Source of the DNA: Oscillospiraceae bacterium | GTDB lineage: Bacteria; Bacillota; Clostridia; Oscillospirales; Ruminococcaceae | Direction of reading: 5' to 3' | DNA length: 64,000 nucleotides | Assembly (NCBI GenBank): GCA_022800935.1 | Contig: JAAWRH010000011.1 | Span: forward strand, 1-64,000 | Shown: in pieces, positions 17,097-24,799 of the stretch | Numbering within the stretch: position 1 is the first letter of the stretch | Layout of the letters: each line of letters begins with the position of its first letter | The notes under the pieces: model-generated | What the model was told of the DNA's origin: nothing | What the model saw: the letters and a program-made list of their open reading frames with translations, nothing else | The model's database searches: none | Made by a program: the position numbers and the translations under genes

Positions 17097-18182
17097 CTAT
17101 TTCACCTTGACCGCCTGCATTTCAGCCCTGACGCACAGCTCCGCCGCTTTGAAGGCGTGGTCCTGGGTCATGGCGTTTTCTGTGCGGTTGATGCAGTCCA
17201 GTATCAGCTGGCCAAAGAAGGGATATCCCACCTTCCCGGTCACTTCAAAGTGCCGCTCCCCATCCTGGTTGACCAGGAAGACATGGTTGGAGCTCCCGTC
17301 GTTGGTTCCCACATTGACGTATTTTCTCAGCTCAATATATCCCTTGGTCCCCAGAATAAAGGTTCTGCCGTCCCCCCAGGTGGAAAGGCCGTCCGGGGTA
17401 AACCAGTCAACCCGGAAATGCTGGGTGGCTCCGTTGTCCCCCACCAGCACCGCGTCGCCGAAGTCCTCCAGCTCCGGGAATTCGGGGTGGCCGTAGTTGC
17501 CCACCTCGCTGTACTTGACCTCCGCGTCCTTCACGCCGCAGTAAAAGAGGAACTGCTCAATCTGGTGGCTGCCGATATCGCAGAGAATGCCGCCGTATTT
17601 CTCCTTCTTGAAGAACCAATCGGGACGCCCTGCAGGGTTGCCGATCCGGTGGGGTCCAAAGCCGTCGATGTGGATGGGTGTGCCGATGGCCCCCTCCGCT
17701 ATCAGCTGTCCGGCGTACACCGCCGCTTCCACATGGAGGCGTTCACTATAATACACCATGTATTTCCTGCCTGTCTTGTTGACCGTTTCCTTGGCCGCAG
17801 CCAGCTGCTCCAGGGTGGTCAGGGGTGCCTTGTCGGTAAAGTAATCCTTCCCGGCGTTCATCACTCTAATGCCCAAGGCGCAACGCTCGCTGGTGACGGC
17901 CGCGCCGCATACCAGCTTCACCTCCGGATCGCCAAGGACCTGCTCCTCGCTCTCCGCAGCCTTTACCTGGGGGAAGGACTTCACAAAACTCTTTACCTTT
18001 TCGGGATCTGGGTCATACACCCATTTCAGCGTTGCCCCGGCCTCGGTCAGCCCGTTGCACATCCCGTAGATATGTCCGTGGTCCAGACCCACCGCCGCAA
18101 TGACGAATTCCTCAGGTTTTACCACCGGGGAGGGCTTGCCCTTGGGGGCGTAATTCATACCGTCTTTTTTCTGTTCCATCAT
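17097..18182 (-). CDS. Gfo/Idh/MocA-family oxidoreductase B
   Basis: 361 aa. A 25-residue N-terminal extension precedes the Rossmann region (FVIAAVGLDHGHIYGMCNGL), where the usual GxGxxG is altered to GLDHGH. DKAPLTT replaces the common EKP motif but keeps the Lys. CDIGSHQIEQFLFYCG matches the family's GxxxDxxxHxxD region. The altered dinucleotide loop makes cofactor use less certain than for oxidoreductase A. First gene of the operon, with AGGAGG before ATG 18182 and a strong promoter upstream. Confidence 0.8.
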   Translation of the reverse strand: MMEQKKDGMNYAPKGKPSPVVKPEEFVIAAVGLDHGHIYGMCNGLTEAGATLKWVYDPDPEKVKSFVKSFPQVKAAESEEQVLGDPEVKLVCGAAVTSERCALGIRVMNAGKDYFTDKAPLTTLEQLAAAKETVNKTGRKYMVYYSERLHVEAAVYAGQLIAEGAIGTPIHIDGFGPHRIGNPAGRPDWFFKKEKYGGILCDIGSHQIEQFLFYCGVKDAEVKYSEVGNYGHPEFPELEDFGDAVLVGDNGATQHFRVDWFTPDGLSTWGDGRTFILGTKGYIELRKYVNVGTNDGSSNHVFLVNQDGERHFEVTGKVGYPFFGQLILDCINRTENAMTQDHAFKAAELCVRAEMQAVKVK

Positions 18183-18223
18183 TCAAATCCTCCTATTATG
18201 TGAATAGGCTGTCCTATGCTTTA

Positions 18224-18253
18224 AGGATAGCACCCACCCGCAGCCCTTGTCAA
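18224..18253 (-). promoter_or_regulatory. Promoter of the Gfo/Idh-GH39 operon
   Basis: Minus-strand TTGACA (18253-18248), an 18-base spacer and TATCCT (18229-18224). Just downstream, ATAGG-CTGT-CCTAT (18204-18217) is a short inverted repeat that could be an operator. Confidence 0.65.
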
Positions 18254-18295
18254 ACAAATCTTTGGTATTAGTCAGCGTTTTCCCCTTCATATCAA

Positions 18296-18320
18296 CAGGC
18301 CCCCGCTCAGCGAAGGCCTG
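18296..18320 (-). terminator. Probable terminator of the second transporter operon
   Basis: CAGGCC pairs with GGCCTG, and an inner CGC/GCG stem extends it. The minus-strand U-tract is weak (TTGATAT). A better T-run follows on the plus strand, where no gene needs one. Confidence 0.4.
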
Positions 18321-18387
18321 CCTTTTTCATTTCAGCAGCACAGCACTGATCGACTGTACAAAATCCTTTTCAGTTATGGAGATTGGA

Positions 18388-20043
18388 TTATTTGCTGAAA
18401 TATTCGGTGCGTTCATCAATAATCTTCTGAATGCCAATCTGCTCCAGCTCTTTCTTGTATTCGTCATATGTCTTGTCGAAATCCGCTGTCGGGCAGGTGA
18501 CGCAGGAGACCGAATACTCGTCGCGGATCAGTTTGAGGTCCGCAATCAGCTCCGTTGTGGAGGGAGAGGTGTAGGTGGTGTCGTGAATCAGGGTGCCGAT
18601 CAGGGCGTTTTCATAGTTGTCAATAACGTGGTCTTCATAGCCGGGGGCCTCTTTGGAGGTGCAGATGTTGAAATCATCAACAGTTGCAAAGTAGCCCTGG
18701 TTGCCGGTTGCGAATAGGTCGGTACGGATCCAGTCCTTGTCCTTGGAGTTATATTCCGCATCCTTGACCACCGGTACGCCGTTTATGTCGTCGTAGTGTT
18801 CACCCTCAAAGCCGTGGTAAATCACATGACCGCCTTCCTTGGTGCACATCCAGTCCAGATAGGTCATAGCCGCTTCTACTTTCTTCTCGTCCGCAGACTT
18901 GGGGCAGAAAGCAATCAGGCCGCCAGCAGCGTAGGCCGCGCTGTACTGCTTGCCGTCGTTGACGTTTTTCAGCGGAGGAATGGAGATAATGTCCGCGCCG
19001 GGAACATTTTCCTGAAGGGTCTTCAGCAGGGAGCCGCGGAGAACATCCACACTGCCGTTTACACTGTACTCAAAGAAGCCCAGGGCGCCTGTTACAATAT
19101 AGCTTTTGAAGTTATCCTCCGCCCAGGTGTAGTATTCCTGGTTCATAAGGCCTTCATTGTAAAGCTTATTCATGTAGCGGTAGCATTCCCGTACGCCTTC
19201 GTCATAGTATTCCTGGATTACGTCTTCGCCCAGGCTGATGTTCACCTGCGTGGGGTCAGCAACCAGCTTGGAGAATGCCAGCTTGGTGTTCCACGCATTC
19301 CAGAAGTGGGCGCCAATGACATCTGAACGGTTATCGGGATTTTTATGAACCATCTGGTCGATCACGGTATATAGCTCGTCCGGGGTGGTGGGAACCGAAA
19401 GGCCCAGCTTATCCATCCAGTCCTTGCGCAGGAACAGGTTGCTCTTGGCGGTGGTGGCGCGCTTTGCGACAATGCCGTAAAGCTGGTTGTTGGCGTTGCG
19501 GCCGATATTGATAACGTCCTCGCCCAGGTAAGCCTTCATGTTCTGGGCCTGGTCCGCGCCGTCGATAAACTCGGTCAGGTCCCAGGTGCCGCCCTGGTTG
19601 AAGTAGTCCTCGGCGTAGGCGTAGGTATAGGTCAAAGTCAGGTCAGGGGCGGTCTGGGAGGCCACCATAACCTGCATCTTGGTTACCTCGTCCCAGCGGG
19701 GAACGGGAACGTATTCCACATTGATGCCAACCTTGTTCATCTGCTCGTTGCAGTAGTTGGTCCACTTGTTATCGGTAATGGTGGAGCCGTCCGGAGCGTT
19801 GCTGCGGTCAAACAGCTCGACGGTGACAGTCACATTGTCGAATTGTTTTGCGCCATAGGTGGTCTGGTACTTGCTGGCCGTCTCAGCCGGCGCCGCCTGA
19901 GAGGTGGAATTCTGGGCCTGAGAGCCGCTGGGCGCGGGAGAGCTTCCGGAGGGAGCAGCCGAGCTGGACTGTCCGCTGCATCCGCCCAAAACCGAAGTCA
20001 TCATTGCTGCCGCCAACAAGCATGTAATTATTTTTTTCTTCAT
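18388..20043 (-). CDS. Extracellular sugar-binding lipoprotein, second ABC importer
   Basis: 551 aa. The lipoprotein signal ends in VLGGCSG, followed by a Ser/Pro/Ala/Gln-rich linker to about residue 55. The body resembles the LplA-type binding proteins and parallels the protein at 3195 in size and layout, though the sequences differ throughout, suggesting another ligand. AAAGGAAAG precedes ATG 20043. Last gene of the LplB-LplC-LplA-type operon divergent from the second AraC gene. The GH39 operon lies next to it, so the ligand may be a xylose-containing oligosaccharide (inference). Confidence 0.88.
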   Translation of the reverse strand: MKKKIITCLLAAAMMTSVLGGCSGQSSSAAPSGSSPAPSGSQAQNSTSQAAPAETASKYQTTYGAKQFDNVTVTVELFDRSNAPDGSTITDNKWTNYCNEQMNKVGINVEYVPVPRWDEVTKMQVMVASQTAPDLTLTYTYAYAEDYFNQGGTWDLTEFIDGADQAQNMKAYLGEDVINIGRNANNQLYGIVAKRATTAKSNLFLRKDWMDKLGLSVPTTPDELYTVIDQMVHKNPDNRSDVIGAHFWNAWNTKLAFSKLVADPTQVNISLGEDVIQEYYDEGVRECYRYMNKLYNEGLMNQEYYTWAEDNFKSYIVTGALGFFEYSVNGSVDVLRGSLLKTLQENVPGADIISIPPLKNVNDGKQYSAAYAAGGLIAFCPKSADEKKVEAAMTYLDWMCTKEGGHVIYHGFEGEHYDDINGVPVVKDAEYNSKDKDWIRTDLFATGNQGYFATVDDFNICTSKEAPGYEDHVIDNYENALIGTLIHDTTYTSPSTTELIADLKLIRDEYSVSCVTCPTADFDKTYDEYKKELEQIGIQKIIDERTEYFSK

Positions 20044-20105
20044 GGTTTTCTTTCCTTTCTGTGTTAGGATATAAGGATAGGGATATGTAAATCGCCATTT
20101 AAAAA

Positions 20106-20984
20106 TCAGCCCTTCACCGAACCGACCATAACGCCCTTGACAAAGTATTTTTGCAGCCAGGGGTATACAATCAGGATTGGGATAGTGGAAACGGCGACGG
20201 TTGCCATCTTCAGAGACTGGGTCATAACCTGGGTGCCGATGCCCTCCAGGTTAGCGCCGGAGTTGTTCAGCTCCTCCCCGAACAGCAGGCTTCTCAGCCT
20301 CAGCTGGAGGGTGTACTTGTCGGGGTCCTGGATATACAGCAGGGCGTCGAAATAGGTGTTCCAATAGCCCACCGCGTAGAACAACCCGATGGTCGCGATG
20401 ATGGACAGGGACAGGGGAAGCACAATCTTAATCAGCACCTTCATATAGGACGCCCCGTCGATTCTGGCGGCCTCCTCCAGGCTCTCCGGAAGGTTGAGGA
20501 AGAAGGTCCTCATGACGATAAAGTTGAAGACGTTAACCGCCTGGGGAATAAACAGCGCGCCGATGGTGTCGTACAGGCCGGTGGCCTTTACCACCAGAAA
20601 GGTGGGTATCATGCCGCCGCCGAAATACATGGTAAAGAGGATCATCCCGGTGAGGAACTTCCGTCCCGGCAGGTCCCTGCGGGAAAGGCCGTAGGCGGCA
20701 AAAATGGTCAACAGCAGGCTCAGAGCCGTTCCCACAAGGGTGACGATTACGGTGGTGCGCATAGCGTTCCATATTTGGGTTTTCCCCAGGATTTGACTGT
20801 ACGCCTCCAAATTGAAGTCAATGGGGAAAAAGGTGACCCGGTTGGAGAGCACAGCGTTGTATCCGCTCAGGGAGTAGGCGATAACGTTCAGAAACGGATA
20901 CAGACAGATAAAGGCCAGCAGCGTAAGCAGGGCATAGTTTACAATCTGCCCCACGGGGAACCTTTTCTTTTGCACAATAGCCAT
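20106..20984 (-). CDS. Carbohydrate ABC transporter permease (LplC-type), second importer
   Basis: About 292 aa. ATG 20984 (MAIVQKKRFPVG) has TAAGGAGGG before it; the open frame continues upstream into the LplB gene without a better start. Six membrane stretches are visible, with the EAA loop EEAARIDGASYMKVLIKIVLP and the C-terminus QKYFVKGVMVGSVKG, as in the LplC-type permease at 4844. It follows the LplB-type gene by 13 bases. Confidence 0.87.
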   Translation of the reverse strand: MAIVQKKRFPVGQIVNYALLTLLAFICLYPFLNVIAYSLSGYNAVLSNRVTFFPIDFNLEAYSQILGKTQIWNAMRTTVIVTLVGTALSLLLTIFAAYGLSRRDLPGRKFLTGMILFTMYFGGGMIPTFLVVKATGLYDTIGALFIPQAVNVFNFIVMRTFFLNLPESLEEAARIDGASYMKVLIKIVLPLSLSIIATIGLFYAVGYWNTYFDALLYIQDPDKYTLQLRLRSLLFGEELNNSGANLEGIGTQVMTQSLKMATVAVSTIPILIVYPWLQKYFVKGVMVGSVKG

Positions 20985-20997
20985 TTTTCCGCCCTCC

Positions 20998-21942
20998 TTA
21001 TATAATCCCGTCTTCGCCGATGGCCTTGGCGAACTTGTCGGCGGCGAGGAGGATAATGATGTTGATAACCGACTGGAACAGACCGATGGCGGTGGAATCG
21101 CTGTACTTGGCGCTTTCAATACCTAACCGGTAGGTATAGGTGCTGATAACCTCGGACACGCCGATTACCTTTTTGTTGCCCAGCAGAAGGGGTGCGTCCA
21201 GGCCGATGGTCATCATCTTGGAAATCTGGAGAATCAGCATGGTGACAATGACCGACTTGATGGACGGGAGGGTTATGTAAATCAGCCGCTGCATTTTGGT
21301 TGCGCCGTCCAGGTAGGAGGCCTCATAGAGGCTTTCGTCAACGCCGGTTAGGGCGGCCAAATAGATGATGGTGCCCCATCCGATTTCCTTCCAGACGTTG
21401 CAGACGACGTAGGTGAAAATCCACCACTTGTTGTCGCTGAGGAAGGGCACGGCGGAAACGCCAAAAGCACCCAGTATGTTGTTCACCGTTCCTCCCTGCT
21501 GGGAGAAAAGGTTGGTGGCGATGCCGGCCACAACCACCCAGGAAATAAAGTGGGGCAGGTACAGCACCGACTGTGTGACCTTTTTAAACCCCGCGCCGAC
21601 AATTTCATTGAGCATCAGGGAGACGATAATTGTCAGGGGGAAGCTGGTCAGCAGCGTCAGGAAGTTGAGCACCAGAGTGTTTTTGATGGCCAGCCAGAAG
21701 TTCTTGTTGGTCAGAATCTTTTTGAACACATCCAGGCCGCACCAGGGGCTGCCCATAACCCCCTTGAACACATTATAATTCTTAAAGGCAATGGTCACGC
21801 CGTACATAGGGACATACCTGTATACGATATAGAAGGCCATGACCGGCAGAAGCATCAGATAGATCCATCTGTAATTCCACGCCTTTGTCAGTGTGCGGTT
21901 CAGTTCGCTTTTGGGCTTGCTGGGGGTTGTGCTTACACTCAT
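20998..21942 (-). CDS. Carbohydrate ABC transporter permease (LplB-type), second importer
   Basis: About 314 aa from ATG 21942 (MSVSTTPSK), chosen for the strong AGGAGGAGG just upstream. The family opening is IYLMLLPVMAFYIVYRYVPMYG. The EAA loop is YEASYLDGATKMQRLIYITLP. First gene of the second importer operon. Confidence 0.87.
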   Translation of the reverse strand: MSVSTTPSKPKSELNRTLTKAWNYRWIYLMLLPVMAFYIVYRYVPMYGVTIAFKNYNVFKGVMGSPWCGLDVFKKILTNKNFWLAIKNTLVLNFLTLLTSFPLTIIVSLMLNEIVGAGFKKVTQSVLYLPHFISWVVVAGIATNLFSQQGGTVNNILGAFGVSAVPFLSDNKWWIFTYVVCNVWKEIGWGTIIYLAALTGVDESLYEASYLDGATKMQRLIYITLPSIKSVIVTMLILQISKMMTIGLDAPLLLGNKKVIGVSEVISTYTYRLGIESAKYSDSTAIGLFQSVINIIILLAADKFAKAIGEDGII

Positions 21943-22022
21943 TCCGCTCCTCCTCCTGTCCGGATTTTTTGTGAAGAAATTGCCGTTTTGCATGCCGGTT
22001 TGTCCGGCCTGTTGTTACTGTT

Positions 22023-22028
22023 ATTATA
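22023..22028 (-). promoter_or_regulatory. Extended -10 of the second importer operon
   Basis: The minus strand reads TGCTATAAT about 80 bases before the LplB-type start. The TGN extension compensates for a poor -35 (AAGACG), which suggests dependence on an activator such as the divergent AraC protein. Confidence 0.55.
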
Positions 22029-22093
22029 GCATGAAGCTTTTGGAGCGTCTTATCAGCCGTTGCTATTGCATGTTCACTTTTTGCTATTTTCTC

Positions 22094-22122
22094 TGGACGT
22101 TTCACAAAATTTATTGTATACT
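22094..22122 (+). promoter_or_regulatory. Promoter of the second AraC gene
   Basis: TGGACG (22094-22099), a 17-base spacer and TATACT (22117-22122), about 45 bases before the start. The -10 hexamer is the same as at the first AraC gene. Confidence 0.55.
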
Positions 22123-22166
22123 ATAGACAGCATGATGATATCGGTCAGTTGAAAGGAGGAGAAACT

Positions 22167-23099
22167 ATGCAGATTGCCGACAATCCTGTTGCGTTTAATC
22201 TGATCAATGACGATTGGCCGGGAAACCTTTATGAGGATGAGCACGAGCTGGTTACTTATAAAAATAACGCTTCCATGCGTATCTGGTATAACCACCAGAC
22301 CCACGGCTACAGCGCCCATTGGCACACGGCGCTGGAGATTATCCTCCCTGTGGAAAACTACTACGATGTGAGTACGGACCAGGCCGATTTCCATATTCAG
22401 CCGGGGGAGATACTGGTAATTCCTCCCGGAGAGATGCACACCCTGATTGCGCCGGAAAGCGGAAACCGGTTTGTATTTCTCTTTGACCTCTCCTTGCTCA
22501 ACGGCATCAAAGGCTTTTCCGGAATCCGCGCCATGATGCACGGCCCAATCTACATCACCCCGGAGACCTTTCCCAAAACCCATTCCATCCTCCACAGCAT
22601 CCTGCTCCAGATGAAGGATGAATATTTCAACGAAAGCGAATTTACCGAGCTCCTCATCACCTCGCTGCTGCTGAACTTTTTTGTCCGCCTGGGAAACCAT
22701 TATCGTTCCGCGAGAAATCCCTTTCCCGAAGTACAGGCCCCCAAGCATAAGGTATATATCCAAAAGTTCAGCAACCTGCTGGGATATATTGACCAGCACT
22801 ACATGGAGAACCTGACCCTGGAGGATATGGCCTCCTACGCCGGGTTCAGCAAATTCCATTTTTCACGGCTGTTTAAGCAGTACACCAAGGACACCTTTAC
22901 TGATTATCTCAACCAGCGGCGCATCCGGGCGGCAGAGGAATTGTTAGCTGCACCCCCCCCCGACACATCAATCACGGAAATTGCCATGCGGTGCGGGTTT
23001 TCCAGCATATCCACCTTCAACCGGCTGTTCAAGCAGCTAAAAAACTGCACGCCGGGGGAATTCAGGGCGCTGAACCAGGTGGAGGTCTGGCATGGATAG
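22167..23099 (+). CDS. AraC-family transcriptional regulator, second module
   Basis: About 310 aa from ATG 22167, which has AAAGGAGGAG at ideal distance. The N-terminal cupin-like domain has HGYSAHWHTALEIILPV and IQPGEILVIPPGEMHTL. The C-terminal DNA-binding part has LTLEDMASYAGFSKFHFSRLFKQYT and ITEIAMRCGFSSISTFNRLFKQLK. Divergent from the second importer operon and the probable activator of it. An unusual run of ten C (about 22952-22961) lies in the gene and could be prone to slippage. Confidence 0.88.
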   Translation: MQIADNPVAFNLINDDWPGNLYEDEHELVTYKNNASMRIWYNHQTHGYSAHWHTALEIILPVENYYDVSTDQADFHIQPGEILVIPPGEMHTLIAPESGNRFVFLFDLSLLNGIKGFSGIRAMMHGPIYITPETFPKTHSILHSILLQMKDEYFNESEFTELLITSLLLNFFVRLGNHYRSARNPFPEVQAPKHKVYIQKFSNLLGYIDQHYMENLTLEDMASYAGFSKFHFSRLFKQYTKDTFTDYLNQRRIRAAEELLAAPPPDTSITEIAMRCGFSSISTFNRLFKQLKNCTPGEFRALNQVEVWHG

Positions 23100-23120
23100 G
23101 CAGTCCACCGATATCAGCCA

Positions 23121-23167
23121 AAAACCCGGTCTGAAAAAGCCAAAGATGCTTTTTCAGACCGGGTTTT
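23121..23167. terminator. Bidirectional terminator between the AraC gene and metY
   Basis: A 20-bp perfect stem (AAAACCCGGTCTGAAAAAGC and complement) has a 7-base loop. A-rich and T-rich ends serve both convergent genes. Confidence 0.85.
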
Positions 23168-23188
23168 GTACCATTCAAAACAGGGGCG

Positions 23189-24472
23189 CTACACCTGAAG
23201 CGCCTGCTCTAGGTCCGCCAGAATATCCTCAATGTGCTCGGTGCCGATGGAAAGGCGGATGGTGCTGGGGCGGATTCCCTGCTCCAGCAGCTCCTCCGCC
23301 GTCAGCTGGGAGTGGGTGGTGGTGGCGGGATGAATCACCAGGGACTTGACGTCCGCCACATTGGCAAGCAGGGAGAAAATCTCCAGATGGTCGATAAAGC
23401 AGTGGGCCTCCTCCTGTCCCCCCTTGATGTCAAAGGTAAAGATGGAGCCGCCGCCGTTGGGGAAATACCTCTCATACAGCCTGTGGTCGGGGTGGTCCGG
23501 CAGGCTGGGATGGTTTACCCGCTCCACCCTGGGGTGTTTGGCAAGATATTCCACCACCCTTTTGGTGTTCTCGGCGTGGCGGTCCAGCCGCAGGGAGAGG
23601 GTCTCCACCCCCTGGAGCAGCAGAAAGGCGTTAAAGGGCGATATAGCCGCCCCCATATCCCGCAGCAGAATCGCCCGGACATAGGTGGCAAAGGCCGCGG
23701 GCCCGGCGGCATCCACAAAGCTGACGCCGTGGTAGCTGGGGTTGGGGTCGGCGATGACGGGGAACCTGCCGCTGGACCTCCAATCGAATTTGCCGGAATC
23801 CACAATCACGCCGCCCAGGGTGGTGCCGTGGCCGCCGATGAACTTGGTGGCGGAGTGGACCACAATGTCCGCGCCATGCTCAATGGGCCGGATGAGGTAG
23901 GGAGTGCCGAAAGTATTATCAATGACCAGGGGGATTCCATGCCTGTGGGCGATTTCAGCTACAGCGTCGATATCGGGGATATCGCTGTTGGGGTTGCCCA
24001 GGGTTTCGATGAAAATTGCTTTGGTGTTGGGAAGGATGGCATTCTCTGTCTCCTCCAGGTCGTGGATATTGACAAAGGTGGTCTTTACCCCAAACTGGGG
24101 CAGGGTGTGGGCCAGCAGATTGTAGCTGCCGCCGTAGATGGTTTTCTGGGCGACAATGTGCCCGCCAGCCTGGGCCAGGGCCTGGAAGGTATATGTAATG
24201 GCCGCAGCCCCTGACGCCAGGGCCAGCGCCGCAGTTCCGCCTTCCAATGCCGCCAGCCGCTTTTCCAGAACCTCCTGGGTAGAGTTGGTCAGCCGCCCAT
24301 AGATATTGCCAGGGTCGGTAAGGCCGAAGCGGGCAGCGGCATGGGCGGAGTTGTGAAACACATAGGAGGTGGTCTGATAAATCGGCACCGCGCGGGAACC
24401 GGTGGCGGGGTCGGCCTGTTCCTGGCCGGCGTGGATCTGAAGGGTTTCAAAATGATATTTTTTATCTGCCAT
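23189..24472 (-). CDS. metY: O-acetylhomoserine sulfhydrylase (MetY-type, PLP-dependent)
   Basis: 427 aa, the usual MetY length and longer than MetB/MetC. The start [32 protein letters not shown] and [22 protein letters not shown] are hallmark. The PLP lysine lies in [12 protein letters not shown]. It makes homocysteine from O-acetylhomoserine and sulfide in the cytoplasm. AAGGAG precedes ATG 24472. Monocistronic, with a perfect consensus promoter at 24632-24660 and a long folded leader that contains a small ORF, so regulation in the leader is likely. Confidence 0.92.
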   Translation of the reverse strand: MADKKYHFETLQIHAGQEQADPATGSRAVPIYQTTSYVFHNSAHAAARFGLTDPGNIYGRLTNSTQEVLEKRLAALEGGTAALALASGAAAITYTFQALAQAGGHIVAQKTIYGGSYNLLAHTLPQFGVKTTFVNIHDLEETENAILPNTKAIFIETLGNPNSDIPDIDAVAEIAHRHGIPLVIDNTFGTPYLIRPIEHGADIVVHSATKFIGGHGTTLGGVIVDSGKFDWRSSGRFPVIADPNPSYHGVSFVDAAGPAAFATYVRAILLRDMGAAISPFNAFLLLQGVETLSLRLDRHAENTKRVVEYLAKHPRVERVNHPSLPDHPDHRLYERYFPNGGGSIFTFDIKGGQEEAHCFIDHLEIFSLLANVADVKSLVIHPATTTHSQLTAEELLEQGIRPSTIRLSIGTEHIEDILADLEQALQV

Positions 24473-24496
24473 GGTAAATACGCTCCTTGTTGTTTT

Positions 24497-24580
24497 TCAT
24501 TTAGATACCGTGTGTTTGCCAGAGCACATTCGTCCGTTGCGGAAGTTGTGCCGGTCCATCCGGATAAGCAGCTTTCCCAT
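24497..24580 (-). CDS. 27-codon upstream ORF in the metY leader
   Basis: ATG at 24580 to TGA at 24497-24499 gives 27 residues, beginning MGKLLIRMDRHNF and ending CSGKHTVSK. It is basic, with one Cys and three Met. The Shine-Dalgarno-like AAGGAAGGGA lies about 12 bases upstream, a little far. The stop is 24 bases before the metY start, so its translation could control ribosome access to metY. It coincides with the folded region, so coding and RNA structure overlap. I do not recognise the peptide. Confidence 0.5.
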   Translation of the reverse strand: MGKLLIRMDRHNFRNGRMCSGKHTVSK

Positions 24581-24592
24581 GGAGAAACACGT
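24509..24592 (-). promoter_or_regulatory. Three-way-junction leader RNA upstream of metY
   Basis: Read on the minus strand, GUGUUU (24590-24585) pairs with AAACAC (24517-24512) and encloses two hairpins. One is UCCAU...AUGGA (24583-24555) with inner GGG/UCC and AAG/CUU pairs. The other is GCACA...UGUGC (24551-24524) with an inner UCCG-CAA-CGGA. This is the layout of a cis-regulatory RNA. It lacks the conserved core of the S-box (SAM-I), and I see no terminator in it. Confidence 0.45.
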
Positions 24593-24631
24593 CCCTTCCT
24601 TAAAATCTATAATTCATATCGATTTGCTATG

Positions 24632-24660
24632 ATTATAACATTCCACCTTCTGGATGTCAA
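24632..24660 (-). promoter_or_regulatory. Consensus promoter of metY
   Basis: Minus-strand TTGACA (24660-24655), a 17-base spacer and TATAAT (24637-24632). It implies a leader of roughly 150 bases that includes the upstream ORF. Confidence 0.8.
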
Positions 24661-24799
24661 TCGCTTTTAAAAATTTTTTATTATTTTACAAAACCGTGGA
24701 CAGTTCCCCCTATCTTTTCGTCTTAATGGATGTAAAGACAAAATATAGCGGCGATCCTGAAGCTGGATTGCCCCAATCAGGAAAGAGAGGTTTTTTGAA

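Noticed and set aside
24473-24660. SAM-I (S-box) or T-box riboswitch before metY
   Set aside because: I looked for the S-box core and the T-box sequence with its terminator. Neither is present, although the region is clearly structured.
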